The notes below the pieces were generated by a model. The model did no database searches. It saw nothing but the letters and a program-made list of their open reading frames with translations, and had not been told where the DNA came from. This document shows positions 1-11,175 of a stretch of 64,000 bases of DNA, piece by piece. This DNA comes from Amphimedon queenslandica (lineage: Eukaryota; Porifera; Demospongiae; Haplosclerida; Niphatidae). Position numbers and translations under genes: made by a program. How positions within the stretch are numbered: position 1 is the first letter of the stretch; every line of letters starts with the position of its first letter. The stretch lies in contig NW_003546274.1 in NCBI RefSeq assembly GCF_000090795.2, forward strand, positions 174,217 through 238,216, read 5' to 3'.

Positions 1-156
1 TTACTCTAAGAATGTAAAACGCTGTTTTTGTTTTTTTGAAATTTTAAACATTATTAATAACACAATAGCCATTATATCAATATAGTTGCACTAAAAGTAG
101 ACAAGACTCAAATATTAAAGCGGCAATGTTCAATTGAAAGTTTTTTATTGAATTAT

Positions 157-1324
157 TTAGTCATCATCATCACTGCCAATAGTAATTGGTAGTACAATAG
201 CCAGTATTATCAATACTAGCAGAAGAGTTCCAATTGATATAGAAACACGACTCAATATTCTTGTAGCCACTGCCTCCCCCCAAGCATTGCCAACATTCCC
301 AGCAGCTACACTCTCCTTAGTCTAAAATAAAAAAATAATAATAATAAGAAGAAGGACAATATAATAATAGAACATGATGGGAATGTAAAGAAAAGGGACA
401 GAAAGGAGAACTAATAGAATTATCATTAAGTTAAAAGAAGATAGAGTCAGGGGAGAATGCTGAAAAGTGTCCATTAGTAGAGCTGCATTACCCATAATGA
501 TACTAATTATTAATGTCCTACCTTATTAGCCATGTAGAGTGCAAGGAGACCCAGTGGGAAGAAGCAGATGACAGCTATGACAGCAAGATAGGTATAATCC
601 GGTGGGGCAACAATTCTTCTCTGATATACAATAGGCTGAGCTTGATGGACCTGGAGATTAGATACGTGAGTTTACATCTTTTTTACACTTAATTTTTAAA
701 CTTCCTGCCAAAGACCACATGATGCTTTTTGTTGTGAAAGGCCATTTTCTGATACACATGCATGTACTTATTTTATTTAGAGAAATGACTATGAGATGTA
801 TGTGCGTATGAAAACTACTCCAGTTATCAAAACAATAAAAATATATTTTCTTTATCAATAGCTATTCATTTTCTGTGACCATGTATGGTAAAAGGGGCAA
901 TCAAGTCGAAAAGGCTCAAACATTGAAAACGCAAAAGGACTGTGTTTTTTCTCTCAATGCTCCATTGTTAAAAGGGAAAAACAGTAATTCTACATAACAA
1001 AGGTATATACATATCAATAATGACAGGATTTTTGACCAACTACAAGACTGATCTAACAGTGGAAGTCTAATTCTTCACAAACTAGCAGAGTCTAAAAGAT
1101 ATGGCTTTGAAGAAATTTTGAAATACGCCCATACTTCACACTATCTCTGGTTATTTATAGAACTCACAATAATCGTGTTTTGATGTGTTTGTTGAGGCGC
1201 TTGTTGATAATAAGGTGGAGGAGGCTGACCGTAATTACGAGGATCAGGTTGACCTGCATAGAAAGGAGATTTACTTCGTGTTTAATATTTAACTACCTTG
1301 AAGAAGCTTCTCTCTGTCAGCCAT
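157..1324 (-). CDS. CD225/dispanin-family two-TM protein, copy 1
   Basis: Four exons on the minus strand: 1297-1324 (ATG at 1322-1324), 1168-1253, 522-650 and 157-321, with GT-AG introns, giving 135 aa. The N-terminus is short and charged, followed by a Pro/Gln/Tyr-rich cytosolic stretch. Exon 3 ends in TM1 (about residues 58-76, motif CFFPLGLLALYMANK). Exon 4 carries the CD225 intracellular loop (AAGNVGNAWGEA) and TM2 (about 107-129), then a DDDD tail. The arrangement (loop plus second TM on the last exon, phase-0 junction after TM1) is the one used by all CD225 genes in this window. Family members include IFITM and PRRT/dispanin proteins, membrane proteins of plasma membrane and endosomes; the specific role here is not known. 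An extra phase-compatible first exon lies at 1647-1671. Confidence 0.85.
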
Positions 1325-1646
1325 GATTTTTTGGCATAGATTTGTGATAAATAATATTACGTCATTATACCACGCCCAACATGCAAGGAATTTCAAGATC
1401 ATGAACAAAGTTCCATGTTTCATGAACTTTTGGACTTTTGCTTGAACTTTTCATAATCTTAAATTTTTCATTAACTTTTCATGAACATTTCAATGTGATA
1501 GCACCACCCACATGCATAAGCCTATACATAATTAATTGGAATTTAAGCTGAGGGGTGAGACGAAGTTAATTTCCCCTGGGGTTATCCAGTCATGTCTATT
1601 GTGCATCCTCAGATAAGACTATACAACTTTGCTTTTAACTACTTAC

Positions 1647-1671
1647 CTTGAAGAAGCTCAATGGTCTCCAT
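1647..1671 (-). other. alternative or relic first exon for CD225 copy 1
   Basis: On the minus strand an ATG (1669-1671) opens a 25-nt mini-exon encoding METIELLQ plus one base, followed by a strong GTAAGT donor. It mirrors the used first exon (MADREKLLQ, 1297-1324) in sequence and in phase 1, so it could splice to the same second exon. It is either an alternative promoter/first exon or the remains of a duplicated copy. The rest of 1325-1916 shows no other gene. Confidence 0.45.
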
Positions 1672-1916
1672 GAGAGCTATGAGGGGGTGGGGCTGCCGTA
1701 TGCATAATATTGCATGTGTTACGTATGCATTATGCATGAGTAGTGTTAATGAGAAAAGTAATACTGCTCATTGAATCTGAAATAGGATTGAAATCCCACA
1801 AGATTTAATATAAACAATAGTTATTTTTATTGCGAGGGGAAAACACTATAATAGATAGTCTTTAAAGTCAAAATAACACAATAATCCTTCATGTACACAC
1901 ACACAGGCAGGGAGGA

Positions 1917-3044
1917 TTACAGACTCAGTGGTAGCACAATAGCTAGTATTATCAATGTCACTACGAAAATCCCAAAAGAGATGGAAATACGGCTTAGGAC
2001 TCTGGCAGTGATGGCTTCACCCCAAGCACTATCAATATTACCTGCAGCTACACTGTCCTTTGACTACAAATTAAAAAAATAATAAAAAAAGAATAAATTA
2101 AACTAAGTGCAGTCTTCCTGACCTTGTTTGCCATGTACAATGCAAGGAGTCCAAGTGGAAAGAAGAAAATAGTCCCAATGATGGCATAGTAGGTATAATC
2201 AGGAGGAACTAGGACTCTCCTTTGATAGACCACTGGTTGAGCCTGATGCACCTGTCAGAAATGCATGGGATATCTAAATATAGTACTACTTGGTATGCAT
2301 CACAGTTATTCTATATTAAGGAAGTACAGAATGGTAAAATAAACAGTCATATGACTACGACACTGTCACTTAGATAGTATTAATTAGGAAGTGGATGATA
2401 TCATGAGTGATACTGATATTTATTTCTGTGAACTATGAACTTGGTATCAGGCCCGTAGCCAGGGGGGGTTCGGACGAACCCCCTGTTGTAGCTGCAAAAA
2501 AGTTTTAGATTAAAGGCTGAGATGCGTAAATTAAGACCACGCCTACAAACCACGCCCATTTTCGTCAAAATTTTCGCTGCGCGCTTCGCGCGCAGCAATT
2601 TCCGAACCCTCTATTTCAAGTTCCTGGCTACGGCCCTGGGTATAGTTTGTAAAATCCCTTCTACAAAAATATGATTAAAATTATTAGCAATGTACAGCAC
2701 AATTAGACTACTGCACAATAATCATTTTGCTAGCCTGTAATGTATCACTGATGTAACTTAGTATCTAGACTAGTTACTATATATATATCATTCATAGTGA
2801 AGATTTGCACCCAAATGAGCTTACAAGTATTGTGTTGGCTTGAGAAGGAGGGACATTAGGAGGTGGTGGCTGCTGTCCAGGCCCTGGCTGGTAGTAAGGA
2901 GGAGGGGGAGCAGCTGGCTGGCTATAGGAAGGTGCTGGTGCTTGACCTAAATCAGTTTAACATACATAGTGAATGAGCTATTTCTCATTCTTTCTGACCT
3001 GCTCCAGAAAGAAGTCTACTTTTATCTTCGTTTTTATCCTCCAT
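1917..3044 (-). CDS. CD225/dispanin-family two-TM protein, copy 2
   Basis: Minus-strand exons 2999-3044 (ATG 3042-3044), 2825-2946, 2123-2251 and 1917-2063 give 147 aa. Exon 1 encodes MEDKNEDKSRLLSGAG. Exon 2 is a Pro/Tyr/Gln-rich cytosolic segment (PPPPYYQPGPGQQPPPP). Exon 3 holds VHQAQPVVYQRR and TM1 (about 76-95), and exon 4 the loop (AAGNIDSAWGEA) and TM2 to the C-terminus. Exon 3 is exactly 129 nt, as in copy 1, and the two are tandem paralogues with the same phases. The start exon is called from the matching phase-1 donor and its resemblance to copy 1. A large foldback repeat begins only about 70 bp upstream of the ATG, so the promoter is either within or displaced by that element. Confidence 0.85.
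2448..2638. mobile_element. MITE-like element with CCGTAGCCAGG inverted ends
   Basis: Terminal inverted repeats: left CAGGCCCGTAGCCAGG, right CCTGGCTACGGCCCTG. It lies in the intron between exons 2 and 3 of CD225 copy 2. About 190 bp, no coding capacity, GC-rich palindromic core (GCGCGCTTCGCGCGC). A non-autonomous DNA element is the simplest reading. Confidence 0.7.
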
Positions 3045-3114
3045 ATCAAAAGCGTGGGCGATTTGACCTTTTGACGCATGCTTTCCGCTGGAATAGAACC
3101 AGATTCTATTCCAG

Positions 3115-4165
3115 GGGCGTTACTAGAATGCGGATCAGTGCGGATTGCTGCGGATCGTTCCGCACGCTGAACCAAGCACGTGAACGCGCGGAACGTGCAC
3201 GGGCCTGTGCCTAGAATGCGGATCAACTCCCAAGAATTCAGAATATACACCATGATAACTTCCCGAGGATCAGTCCTCTTGTTCTTCTATTCCATTCAAT
3301 TTTTATTTGTTGCAATGTTTAACTGTTTATAAAGTAAAAATAACTATTTTTAAATGTAATAATTTTAAACTTTGAATGTACGAGATTTCAGTAATGATAT
3401 CAAAAGCCTTCAGTCATTGGTCATAGAATAGATTATACTGCATCTAAATCTAGTTGCAATGAAATGAGTTACAATCTGCATTGAAAACAAACATATAGTT
3501 GTAAAATTTAAACAATAAAAGTCGCCTCACAAATAACAATTATTTTCATTGTGTAAAATGATTATTATGATATTACCAAAAATATAAAATATTCTATTGG
3601 CCAAAAATTGCTACCACCCACTATATCATTTTTCCTCACAAAGATATTTTTATTTGCATTGGGATGCATGTACAAATATAGTTTTAAAAATGAGGTCTTT
3701 CAAGTTGTAGATTGCTGCATGCATGCTTCATATCAAGAGTACTGTATCTTGCTTAATTGCTTCATAGCTATGTCAGTAGTAAATCCGAAATTTGTCAGAA
3801 TAGATACAACTCAGNNNNNNNNNNCACTAGATCTAGATGCAGTATAATCTATTCTATGACCAATGACTGAAGGCTTTTGATATCATCACTGAAATCTCGT
3901 ACATTCAAAGTTTAAAATTATTACAGTTAAAAATAGTTATTTTTACTTTATAAAGAGTTAAACATTGCAACAAATAAAGATTGAATGGAATAGAAGAACA
4001 AGAGGACTGATCCACGGGAAGTTATCATGGTGTATATTCTGAATTCTTGGGAGTTGATCCGCATTCTAGGCACAGGCCCGTGCACGTTCCGCGCGTTCAC
4101 GTGCTTGGTTCAGCGTGCGGAACGATCCGCAGCAATCCGCACTGATCCGCATTCTAGTAACGCCC
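3115..4165. mobile_element. foldback element with ~350-bp inverted arms
   Basis: The left arm starts GGGCGTTACTAGAATGCGG at 3115 and runs to about 3460; its reverse complement returns at about 3825-4165, ending CTAGTAACGCCC. Arms are about 95% identical by eye. The roughly 365-bp centre includes a 10-N gap (3817-3826). Flanks repeat a 13-mer (AGATTCTATTCCA left, AGATTCGATTCCA right; one mismatch), which looks like a target-site duplication. Arm tips carry several GCGGATC units. The same 46-residue reading frame occurs in both arms because of the symmetry and is not taken as coding. Confidence 0.75.
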
Positions 4166-4264
4166 AGATTCGATTCCAGCGTCAACGTAACGTCAGGACT
4201 AGCGTAATATTGTAAATCCGCCTTAACGAAGATTTTGCAGCTGCTACGTATTAGTACGTAAGCT

Positions 4265-4310
4265 CATAGATAATAGAGTAAATGAAATTTCATTTACTCT
4301 ATTATCTATG
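4265..4310. repeat. 46-bp perfect palindrome
   Basis: CATAGATAATAGAGTAAATGAAA is followed directly by its exact reverse complement, with no spacer, in the space between the foldback element and the MKK gene. Such spacerless palindromes are unstable in cloning hosts, so either a recent element end-to-end fusion or an assembly artefact is possible. The rest of 4166-4579 shows no gene. Confidence 0.85.
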
Positions 4311-4579
4311 GTAAGCTTGGCTTGCTCAAGAGCCACACCCTAGGTCTTAATAAGCTTGACCTCGCCCACACACATTAATTATTAAAGAAGGCGTGGCAAT
4401 ATAAGTTTTGCTGCTGTGCTTCTGTTCGTCCTGACGGTCCTGTTCCAATCGCCCGGCACAGCAAAGAAAGAGGAAGAGATGCCGTCAAGTAATCTGTAGG
4501 ATTTCTAAATATTGTATCACGGTATTCTTGTACAGAGAACAAGTTTAAAGCCAGAGCTGGAGCCATTACTCCACTGAAA

Positions 4580-6658
4580 ATGCCAGAAGTCCAAGCCACA
4601 CCAAAGCCACCTCCCAGCATGTAAAAATACAAAAATGATATAAAATGTATCACTGATTCTCTCTCCCTTCCTCTCATGTAGTGATTTACCAGATGTTGCT
4701 ACAGTCACGATTGATAATGAGGTATTGTAACAGGAAAATTATGAGCTGGCAGCATTGTTTTATTATAATGCATTTTGTTATGTATAATATGTACTTGTGA
4801 GTTTAAATCTTTTATTGTAGACATTTGAGCTGTCAGTTGATGATCTTGACGTCGAGGAAGAGTTGGGTAGAGGGCAGTATGGGCAGGTGAACAGAATGAA
4901 ACACAAGCCAACTGGAAAGATAATGGCAGTCAAAGTATGTACAGTTAAAGAGGTGAGTAAACACATGACACTCCTTTTTGTAGAGGATAAGAGCTACTCC
5001 GGATCAAGCTGAAAATAAGAGACTGTTAATGGACTATAATGTAGCCATGAGAAGCATAGACTGTCCATTCACTATAACGTTCTATGGGGCATTATTTAGA
5101 GAGGTATATACACCCACACACTTTTAATGTGCATGTGTGTGTACATACATGTACATGCCAATTTGTTTCTTTGTATTCAATAGGGAGATGTGTGGATATG
5201 CATGGAACTAATGGATAAATCACTAGATAAGTTATATCAGCTCGTTTATAAGAAATTGAATGAGAAGATACCTGAAGTTATCGTTGGCAAAATGGCCGAC
5301 TCTGTAAGTGAAAGAAAGAATGAAGTGAAAGAAAGAATGAGAGTGAAGAAAGAATGAAAGTGTGCTATTGGAACTAAATAAATATGCCCTCCACTTTAGA
5401 CATTAAAGGCATTAACATATCTTCATGATGAATTACAAGTGATGCACAGAGGTATGTCAACTGTTAGTACCAAGAAAATGTACACAGAAAAATGATGATA
5501 ATGTATTATTTACACAGATGTCAAGCCTTCGAATATATTAATTAATAAAAAAGGAGAGATCAAACTGTGCGATTTTGGTATTGCTGGAGAGCTGGTCAAT
5601 TCCTTGGCTAAAACTGATATTGGTTGCAGACCATATTTGGCAGTAAGTTATCTCTACTTACTATTCCTCCATTACACGTATCTCCTTTCTTTCTTATCTC
5701 TTCCTTACTCTCTCTCTCTCTCTCGCCCTTTCCCTCTCCTTTTTCTGTCTCTCCCCCCCCTCTCTCTCTCTTCCTAGCCTGAGAGAATATATGGTGGTCA
5801 GCACAAGTATGATCACAGATCTGATGTGTGGAGCTTGGGGATCACTTTGGTACGTGTACATCCACACCATGTGCAGTCAGAATATGCAGTTCATGCACAT
5901 CTGCTGCTTATCACACATTCTTATCACAATCCTTACACACACACACATTGAATTATCAGATATTAATTAATCTTTTGTTTAACAACACACACACATACAT
6001 ACATGTACATTCACATTTTAGTGCGAGTTAGCAACTGGTGAATTCCCCTATCCTCCTTACCGCAACCTTTTTGAGCAAATAAAACTAGTCGTTGAGGGTG
6101 CCCCTCCTCAATTACCAGACGATGGAACCTTCTCTGAAGACTTTAGGGACTTTGTATCAAAGTGGTACGTTGTTTTGAAATTGTCTTAGCATAATATCAA
6201 TATCCTTCCGAGCTTCCTCCTCACTCTGGTTGTGTATACATTTTCATTATGTGTATAGCCAAGTTGCTGGAGATGTTTTTCACTTGGAATGCCTCCGGTT
6301 TAATAAACAACACTGTGTTTAACTGTACATGCATGTAATGATTGTGGGAGTATCTTGTTAGTTGACATTTTGGGAATTTTTAACAATAACCTCACTTTCT
6401 CTTGTAGTTTTAACAATATTACCTCTTTCTCTCTTATTTCTCTTGCAGTTTGACAAAGGAACGGGATGAGAGACCTCGCTACGAGGTCTTAAATGTAAGC
6501 TCCACCCAAAACCACACCCTTTAATTAGTATTCCTTACTTACAGGGACACAAGTTCATAAAAACTATTGAATCGTCTGATGTCAATATTGCCGAGTGGTA
6601 CGAGGGTGTCCTGCTGCGTGAGAGCAGTCCAGCTCCTTCGTTAGAAAAGCCAAAATAA
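4580..6658 (+). CDS. MAP kinase kinase, MKK3/6-like (copy A)
   Basis: Dual-specificity kinase that would phosphorylate a p38-type MAPK in the cytosol. Eleven exons: 4580-4620, 4682-4721, 4821-4934, 4984-5103, 5184-5303, 5400-5451, 5518-5642, 5778-5849, 6022-6164, 6449-6494, 6545-6658; 328 aa. Visible kinase landmarks: Gly loop GRGQYG (43-48), catalytic Lys65 in MAVK, HRD with Asp163, DFG at 181-183, activation sites Ser191 and Thr195 in SLAKT. The order FYGALFREGDVWICMELMD is typical of MKK3/6. The usual MAPER is LAPER here. The first Met gives an MKK-like N-terminus (MPEVQATPKPPPSIDL); no open frame with an earlier Met precedes it. A second in-phase donor at 4953 would insert six residues after Lys65. 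Confidence 0.92.
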
Positions 6659-7123
6659 GAACCATCATTCACCTGAAATTGAATGCTTGCCTAATTTTTG
6701 TATCCTCCAGTTTTCTATCTCTACCCCTCTCTTACACTCTCTAATTGTGTTCTACCATTTACATGTATCATGTTATATTATTATTATTATTATTACTGTT
6801 ATGATCATGTTGCGCTTTTTTATACTTGATTGTCTTTTCTGATTTCCTTTGATATAGATCGAATTATTAAATTTAACAAAAAACAAATGAAAAAAGGAGC
6901 AAGAGATAGGGAAATATATAAACCAAAAGTATTGCATGAATTGTTGCTGAAACGTGTAAAAATAAGATGAAGAGAGAAATCAATACAAAATTACTAATCA
7001 CAGAGGAGGTGTGTACAAGAATTGCCTGTACATTAATATTGGATACAAAAATAAATTATCTATACTCTAAAACGAGAGAGAGAACTAACTAGGGAAGGAC
7101 CTGTACTCCTCCTCTCTCCGACA
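6659..7123. other. intergenic, convergent MKK 3' ends
   Basis: Space between the stop codons of the two tail-to-tail MKK genes. It contains an ATT microsatellite near 6778-6796, AATAAA-like signals and A-rich tracts consistent with 3' ends of both genes. No further gene is seen. Confidence 0.6.
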
Positions 7124-9035
7124 TCACTTGCTTTCCTTGACCCTTTCATACCAGCTGGACACATCAACACTGACTCGCCCACTGTTATACAAGACAAAGA
7201 ATTCTTTTTCCTGGAGCTGTACGTAATTAGGTCGCTGATCCGAGTCCTTGACTAGACTATAAAAGAAATAAAAGATTATTCTAGCATGACTCCCTGTGTT
7301 CAACCCACCCCCACCCTTTTACATTACCAGGCGGCAGTAAATTCACGAAGTTCCCGAGTGAAGTTTTCAGGAGGAAGAGACGGAGGGTCACCACTAACAA
7401 CAGCATTCAACTGATCAAAGATGGTGTTCCACTTCTTGTAGGGGAAAGAGCCTTGAGCCAGCTCAACCTCAAATTGAAAATGTGGAACATTAAGTGGAGT
7501 AATTTATCTTTTGGTACTGTACACACAGCTATCATGTTAACATTGTGGCAGGCATGGAAAAGATTACAATACCCAACCACAAACCACCAAACACACACAC
7601 ACACACAAAGTCCACCACTGGGCAGGCAATGGGAGAAAAGATAAACATCTTTGATACTAAAAATCATAAACCTATCTCAAAGTCCATTCACCGCCAGCAA
7701 AACAAACTGCACTCCAGGAAACTGAATGAACGCTCTCTCGCTCGCTCTACATTTCTGAATGCATAAACTACTCTACTATCCTTACTAGTGTGATCCCATA
7801 GCTCCAGACATCAGACTGTATAGTGTAGCCCAGACATGCTCTAGCTGGGTCTATCCTCTCTGGTGCCATGTACGGGCGGCAACCAACATCCATCGTCCGA
7901 GCAATAGAGTCAACCAGTTTACCACTAATGCCAAAGTCACACAGTTTGAACTCACCAACCTTGCTGACTAATATATTACTAGGCTTGACATCTACAGGGA
8001 AGTCATACATGTACATTTAGATATAATATAAAAAGCTGTAATTAATAACCTCTATGAATAATTTTGAGCTCTTTTTGAAGAAAATGAAGTGCATTAATGA
8101 CCTGTGATTAAAGAAATGCATATGCTACTATTGCATGGCTGTGTAGGATTCCTTCACTTACAGCTACTGTCATCTTTCCAAGTATATCTTCAGGTATTCT
8201 CTCATTCATCTTATTATAGACAATCTCTGAGACCTGGGCCATACTGGAATCCAATAGCTCCATACAGATCCACACGTGACCCTACACCAGTGACAGTGGG
8301 TTTATTATATGAAGGGGGAGGGTAAAGGGGGAGTGGCTAACCTCACGAAGCAGACAGCCATAAAAGTGAACAATAAAAGGACACTCCTTCACTTTTTTAA
8401 TGACATCAAGTTCTAAGACATTACCGCCTGAAGTTCTGAGATCTTTCATTGGGATTTTCTGAACAGAAAAAAAAGAGAGAGAGTGAGTTAAATATTAATT
8501 TCAATTTGAGCTTCATTAGTTCTACCTTCACTGCCATGATGTGCTTAGCTGTGGTATGATTCATCTTTGACACAACTCCAAAATGACCCTCCCCTATACT
8601 ACCAATGTCCTGAAGGTCATCATTACCACAAGTGTAGACCTACAACGTAACAATTACAATTATGAGTGAACATAAACCACACCTACCTCATCACCAATAT
8701 GCAGTTTGTCAACTTCAAAGTTAACTGGTAAAATTTCAGCAGTAACAGGTGTAGCAGAAGAACTATAAAAAATTAAAGTTTAGCGTGTGCATTAATTAGG
8801 AATAGAATACTTACAGAGATGATGCTGGTGTCGTTGGGGTGGGTGTGGTCACAGAAAAGACGCCGGAATTTGACGGAGTTGAAGGAGTCCTGTTGTTGAA
8901 CAACATCCTTGGAGGGCGTGGCTTTTTGACATCAATGTGCATTGCTTTAGGGGAGAAGCATGTATTTTGTATAAACACACAAAGGATGAAAATATTTCAT
9001 TTAAAATAATTGTGTTTACTTCGTGGTGCCGACAT
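7124..9035 (-). CDS. MAP kinase kinase, MKK3/6-like (copy B)
   Basis: Ten minus-strand exons: 9020-9035 (ATG 9033-9035), 8815-8944, 8687-8762, 8526-8639, 8342-8458, 8162-8281, 8050-8101, 7786-7991, 7328-7467, 7124-7256; 367 aa. Kinase landmarks: GEGHFG (90-95), Lys112 in MAVK, HRD Asp209, DFG 227-229, activation sites Ser237 and Thr241 (SIART), MAPERI. Most central exon boundaries coincide with copy A (the 120-nt and 52-nt exons are the same lengths), so the pair descends from one duplication. Unlike copy A it has a basic-hydrophobic stretch [10 protein letters not shown] near the N-terminus that fits a MAPK docking site, followed by a Ser/Thr/Pro-rich linker. The two copies are well diverged, which suggests different upstream inputs. 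Confidence 0.92.
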
Positions 9036-9228
9036 GCTTTTTGCCTAGTACTGGATGATTGAGTGTTCCTAGAGTAAAAAAATCGCAGCACAAGCAGTTA
9101 GTTAGTTGTAGAGCTCTTCTCTCCTACTTTATTCTCCTTCTCTGTGGGACATACCCAGTTTATATGACCATACTATGTGGGAGTGGCTACATAACTTAGT
9201 GGGCGTGGTTCTGATAAAAACTATGGCG

Positions 9229-9236
9229 TGACGTCA
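9229..9236. promoter_or_regulatory. CRE/ATF palindrome TGACGTCA upstream of MKK copy B
   Basis: Full 8-bp CRE consensus about 194 bp upstream of the MKK-B ATG. The same 8-mer lies 50-61 bp upstream of three CD225 gene copies. Binding is inferred from the motif only. Confidence 0.5.
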
Positions 9237-9387
9237 TGGAAATGAAGCAGCTGACTGCACTGCTCTGGCACTGGCTGTAAAGTGTTAAAACTATAAAGTA
9301 GGCATATTGAACCCAAGCTTTTTCTTATCAGGAGAGAATAAAGCCAATGTATCAGTTTTTTCAAGTAGGCTTTGGTCTAAACATGGT

Positions 9388-9682
9388 ATGAAGCATGGTG
9401 CAGCAGCCTTCTGTTATTTTTTGTTCAACAACCACAACAAGTAGAAACAACAAGCTACTTAAATTTTTAATGTATATATCATATATATAATCTTTAATGA
9501 TTTCACATGTTTTCTCAGACATGCACTTACAATCAATGTCTTGATTAATCTTCCATTTGATATATACAAGCAAAACAAATGTGGCGGCCATAACGATTGG
9601 AGTGGATTTTAATGATATCACTACTGCTATAATTCCTTTAACAGTTTTTGTAGTTGTAGCTGCTGCATCTACATGAGAGTAG
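9388..9682 (+). pseudogene. decayed CD225 gene fragment (MNYQ type)
   Basis: Matches the MNYQ-type CD225 gene at 13670-14206: the exon-2 end (CAGCAGCCTTCT, then TTCAACAACCACAA) and the start of the last exon (TTTTCTCAGACATGCACTTACAATCAA) are recognisable. The frame stops (GAT TAA) shortly after the last exon begins, the exon encoding TM1 is missing, and the rest is scrambled. Non-functional relic of the array. Confidence 0.6.
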
Positions 9683-9809
9683 ACTACTATGAACTATGCA
9701 GGTGCAATTTATTCATTGTTTACGTGGGTGGATCAATACTGGTAGCCTCCACCACCTCCAGGTTCTGCACAGTTTCCCAATTCCGCCCTCACAAACAACT
9801 TGAAACAAG

Positions 9810-10840
9810 ATGCCAACAGAGAAGAAGAAACTTCTCGAGGAACCTCCACCAAGTAAAATTGAAACTGTTTCGTTAATTCTAGATTTCATTTTTAGGCTAT
9901 ACTTCTGCTCCACCAGTTTATTACACCCAACCTCAGGTAAGGCATAGACTTAAACCTACTACAACCTATACTGAATTGATGTAGCAACCAATTCCTGAGG
10001 CTTCTCTTCCTAATGATTATCTTATGCTCTCAGTGTTCTCAATCATTTGTTGCTTCTGGCCAGTTGGTGTCATTGCTCTCTTTAAATCTATGGAGGTGAG
10101 ATCAATTTTTATTTTCACTGAGCCTATAGACCCCCTAGGCGCTAAGACTATTTTGAATGAATTATTTACGGTAGCCACCCACGATTAAAATTACTGACGG
10201 CAAGAAGCTCTCCACATCAAAGGCAGATCAAAGCCCAAGGTGCCGAAATGAAGCATAGCAAGAAAACTATGTTGCAGCAACAGTTACCTGGTCTATATGA
10301 TGTAGTCTGGCCTCCATACCTTCCACAAATGCTGCTTGTAAGCCTATAGTACCTTGTAACGCTCAGAAAAATGGCCAGGCGGTGTCACCGCCTTTGATTT
10401 TCTTTTGATCTCGAGGCCTTCTTGCCGTCAGTAATTTACATTGTGGGTGGATACCGTATAGGAAAATTTTATTTATTATGAATGAATATCATTATTGTAA
10501 TCATATTCATTGAAAATAATCTTAGCGCCTAGGGGGTCTATATGACATACAGATGTGATAATAACACAACAAGCAAACATTACCATGTGTATTTGTATAC
10601 TTTGCCTTTAGTGAAAGTCCAGTTACGTATTTTGCTAATATATAAACACTGATGTTGTTGGATTTAATATTGTTCCTTTTCTAGACTCAGCGTTACCGTA
10701 AAGATGGCTGCCTAGCTAAAGCCCAAGCATCCTCACTTGAAGCAAAAGGCTTCAACATGATATCCATTGGGATAGGAGCGACCTGCTATATCTTCTTTGC
10801 AATAGTATTGGTGACAATAATTAGTATAGTAGCAGCATAA
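9810..10840 (+). CDS. CD225/dispanin-family two-TM protein, copy 3
   Basis: Exons 9810-9852, 9896-9936, 9985-10095 and 10685-10840; 116 aa. N-terminus MPTEKKKLLEEPPP, short Pro/Tyr segment (APPVYYTQPQ), TM1 in exon 3 (FSIICCFWPVGVIALFKSME), and CD225 loop and TM2 in exon 4 (TQRYRKDGCLAKAQASS). A Cys-Cys pair sits in TM1, at the position palmitoylated in vertebrate IFITMs (family knowledge, not tested here). TM2 ends in a small hydrophobic tail. The last intron (589 nt) holds a MITE at 10125-10542. Confidence 0.85.
10125..10542. mobile_element. MITE, TATAGACC family, member 1
   Basis: Perfect 22-bp terminal inverted repeats TATAGACCCCCTAGGCGCTAAG. The subterminal inverted region includes TTTACGG.AGCCACCCAC and a TACTGACGGCAAGAAG stretch matched near the right end. 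It lies in the last intron of CD225 copy 3. Confidence 0.85.
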
Positions 10841-11175
10841 TAGCAGGCACACTAGCTATAATAACATTGCTGCTCTATTTACACTTTTTAAGATCTAATA
10901 GTTTTATGTCATCAGTAATAAACTTATGATAGACTAGTTGTTAAAATGTTACTGATTGTTTGTGTTCAAGTATGTTGGCTTTCATTGTTTTGTGTTTTAT
11001 TGTAAATTAAAATAATGAAATCAGTTGAGGTGTAAAAAGCCTGACTTTTTCCAAATCTGAAGTTTATAATGATTATAAAATGCAATAAAAACTGTGTGGG
11101 TGGATCATCATCAAGATTCAAGAAGCTAGCTGTTGTAGATAATTCCGCCCTCTCACAAACAAAACAGGAAACAAG

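Noticed and set aside
2978-4215. Identical peptides starting MVYILNSWELIRILG on opposite strands
   Set aside because: They are the two arms of the foldback repeat read symmetrically; no homologue recognised and no splice context.
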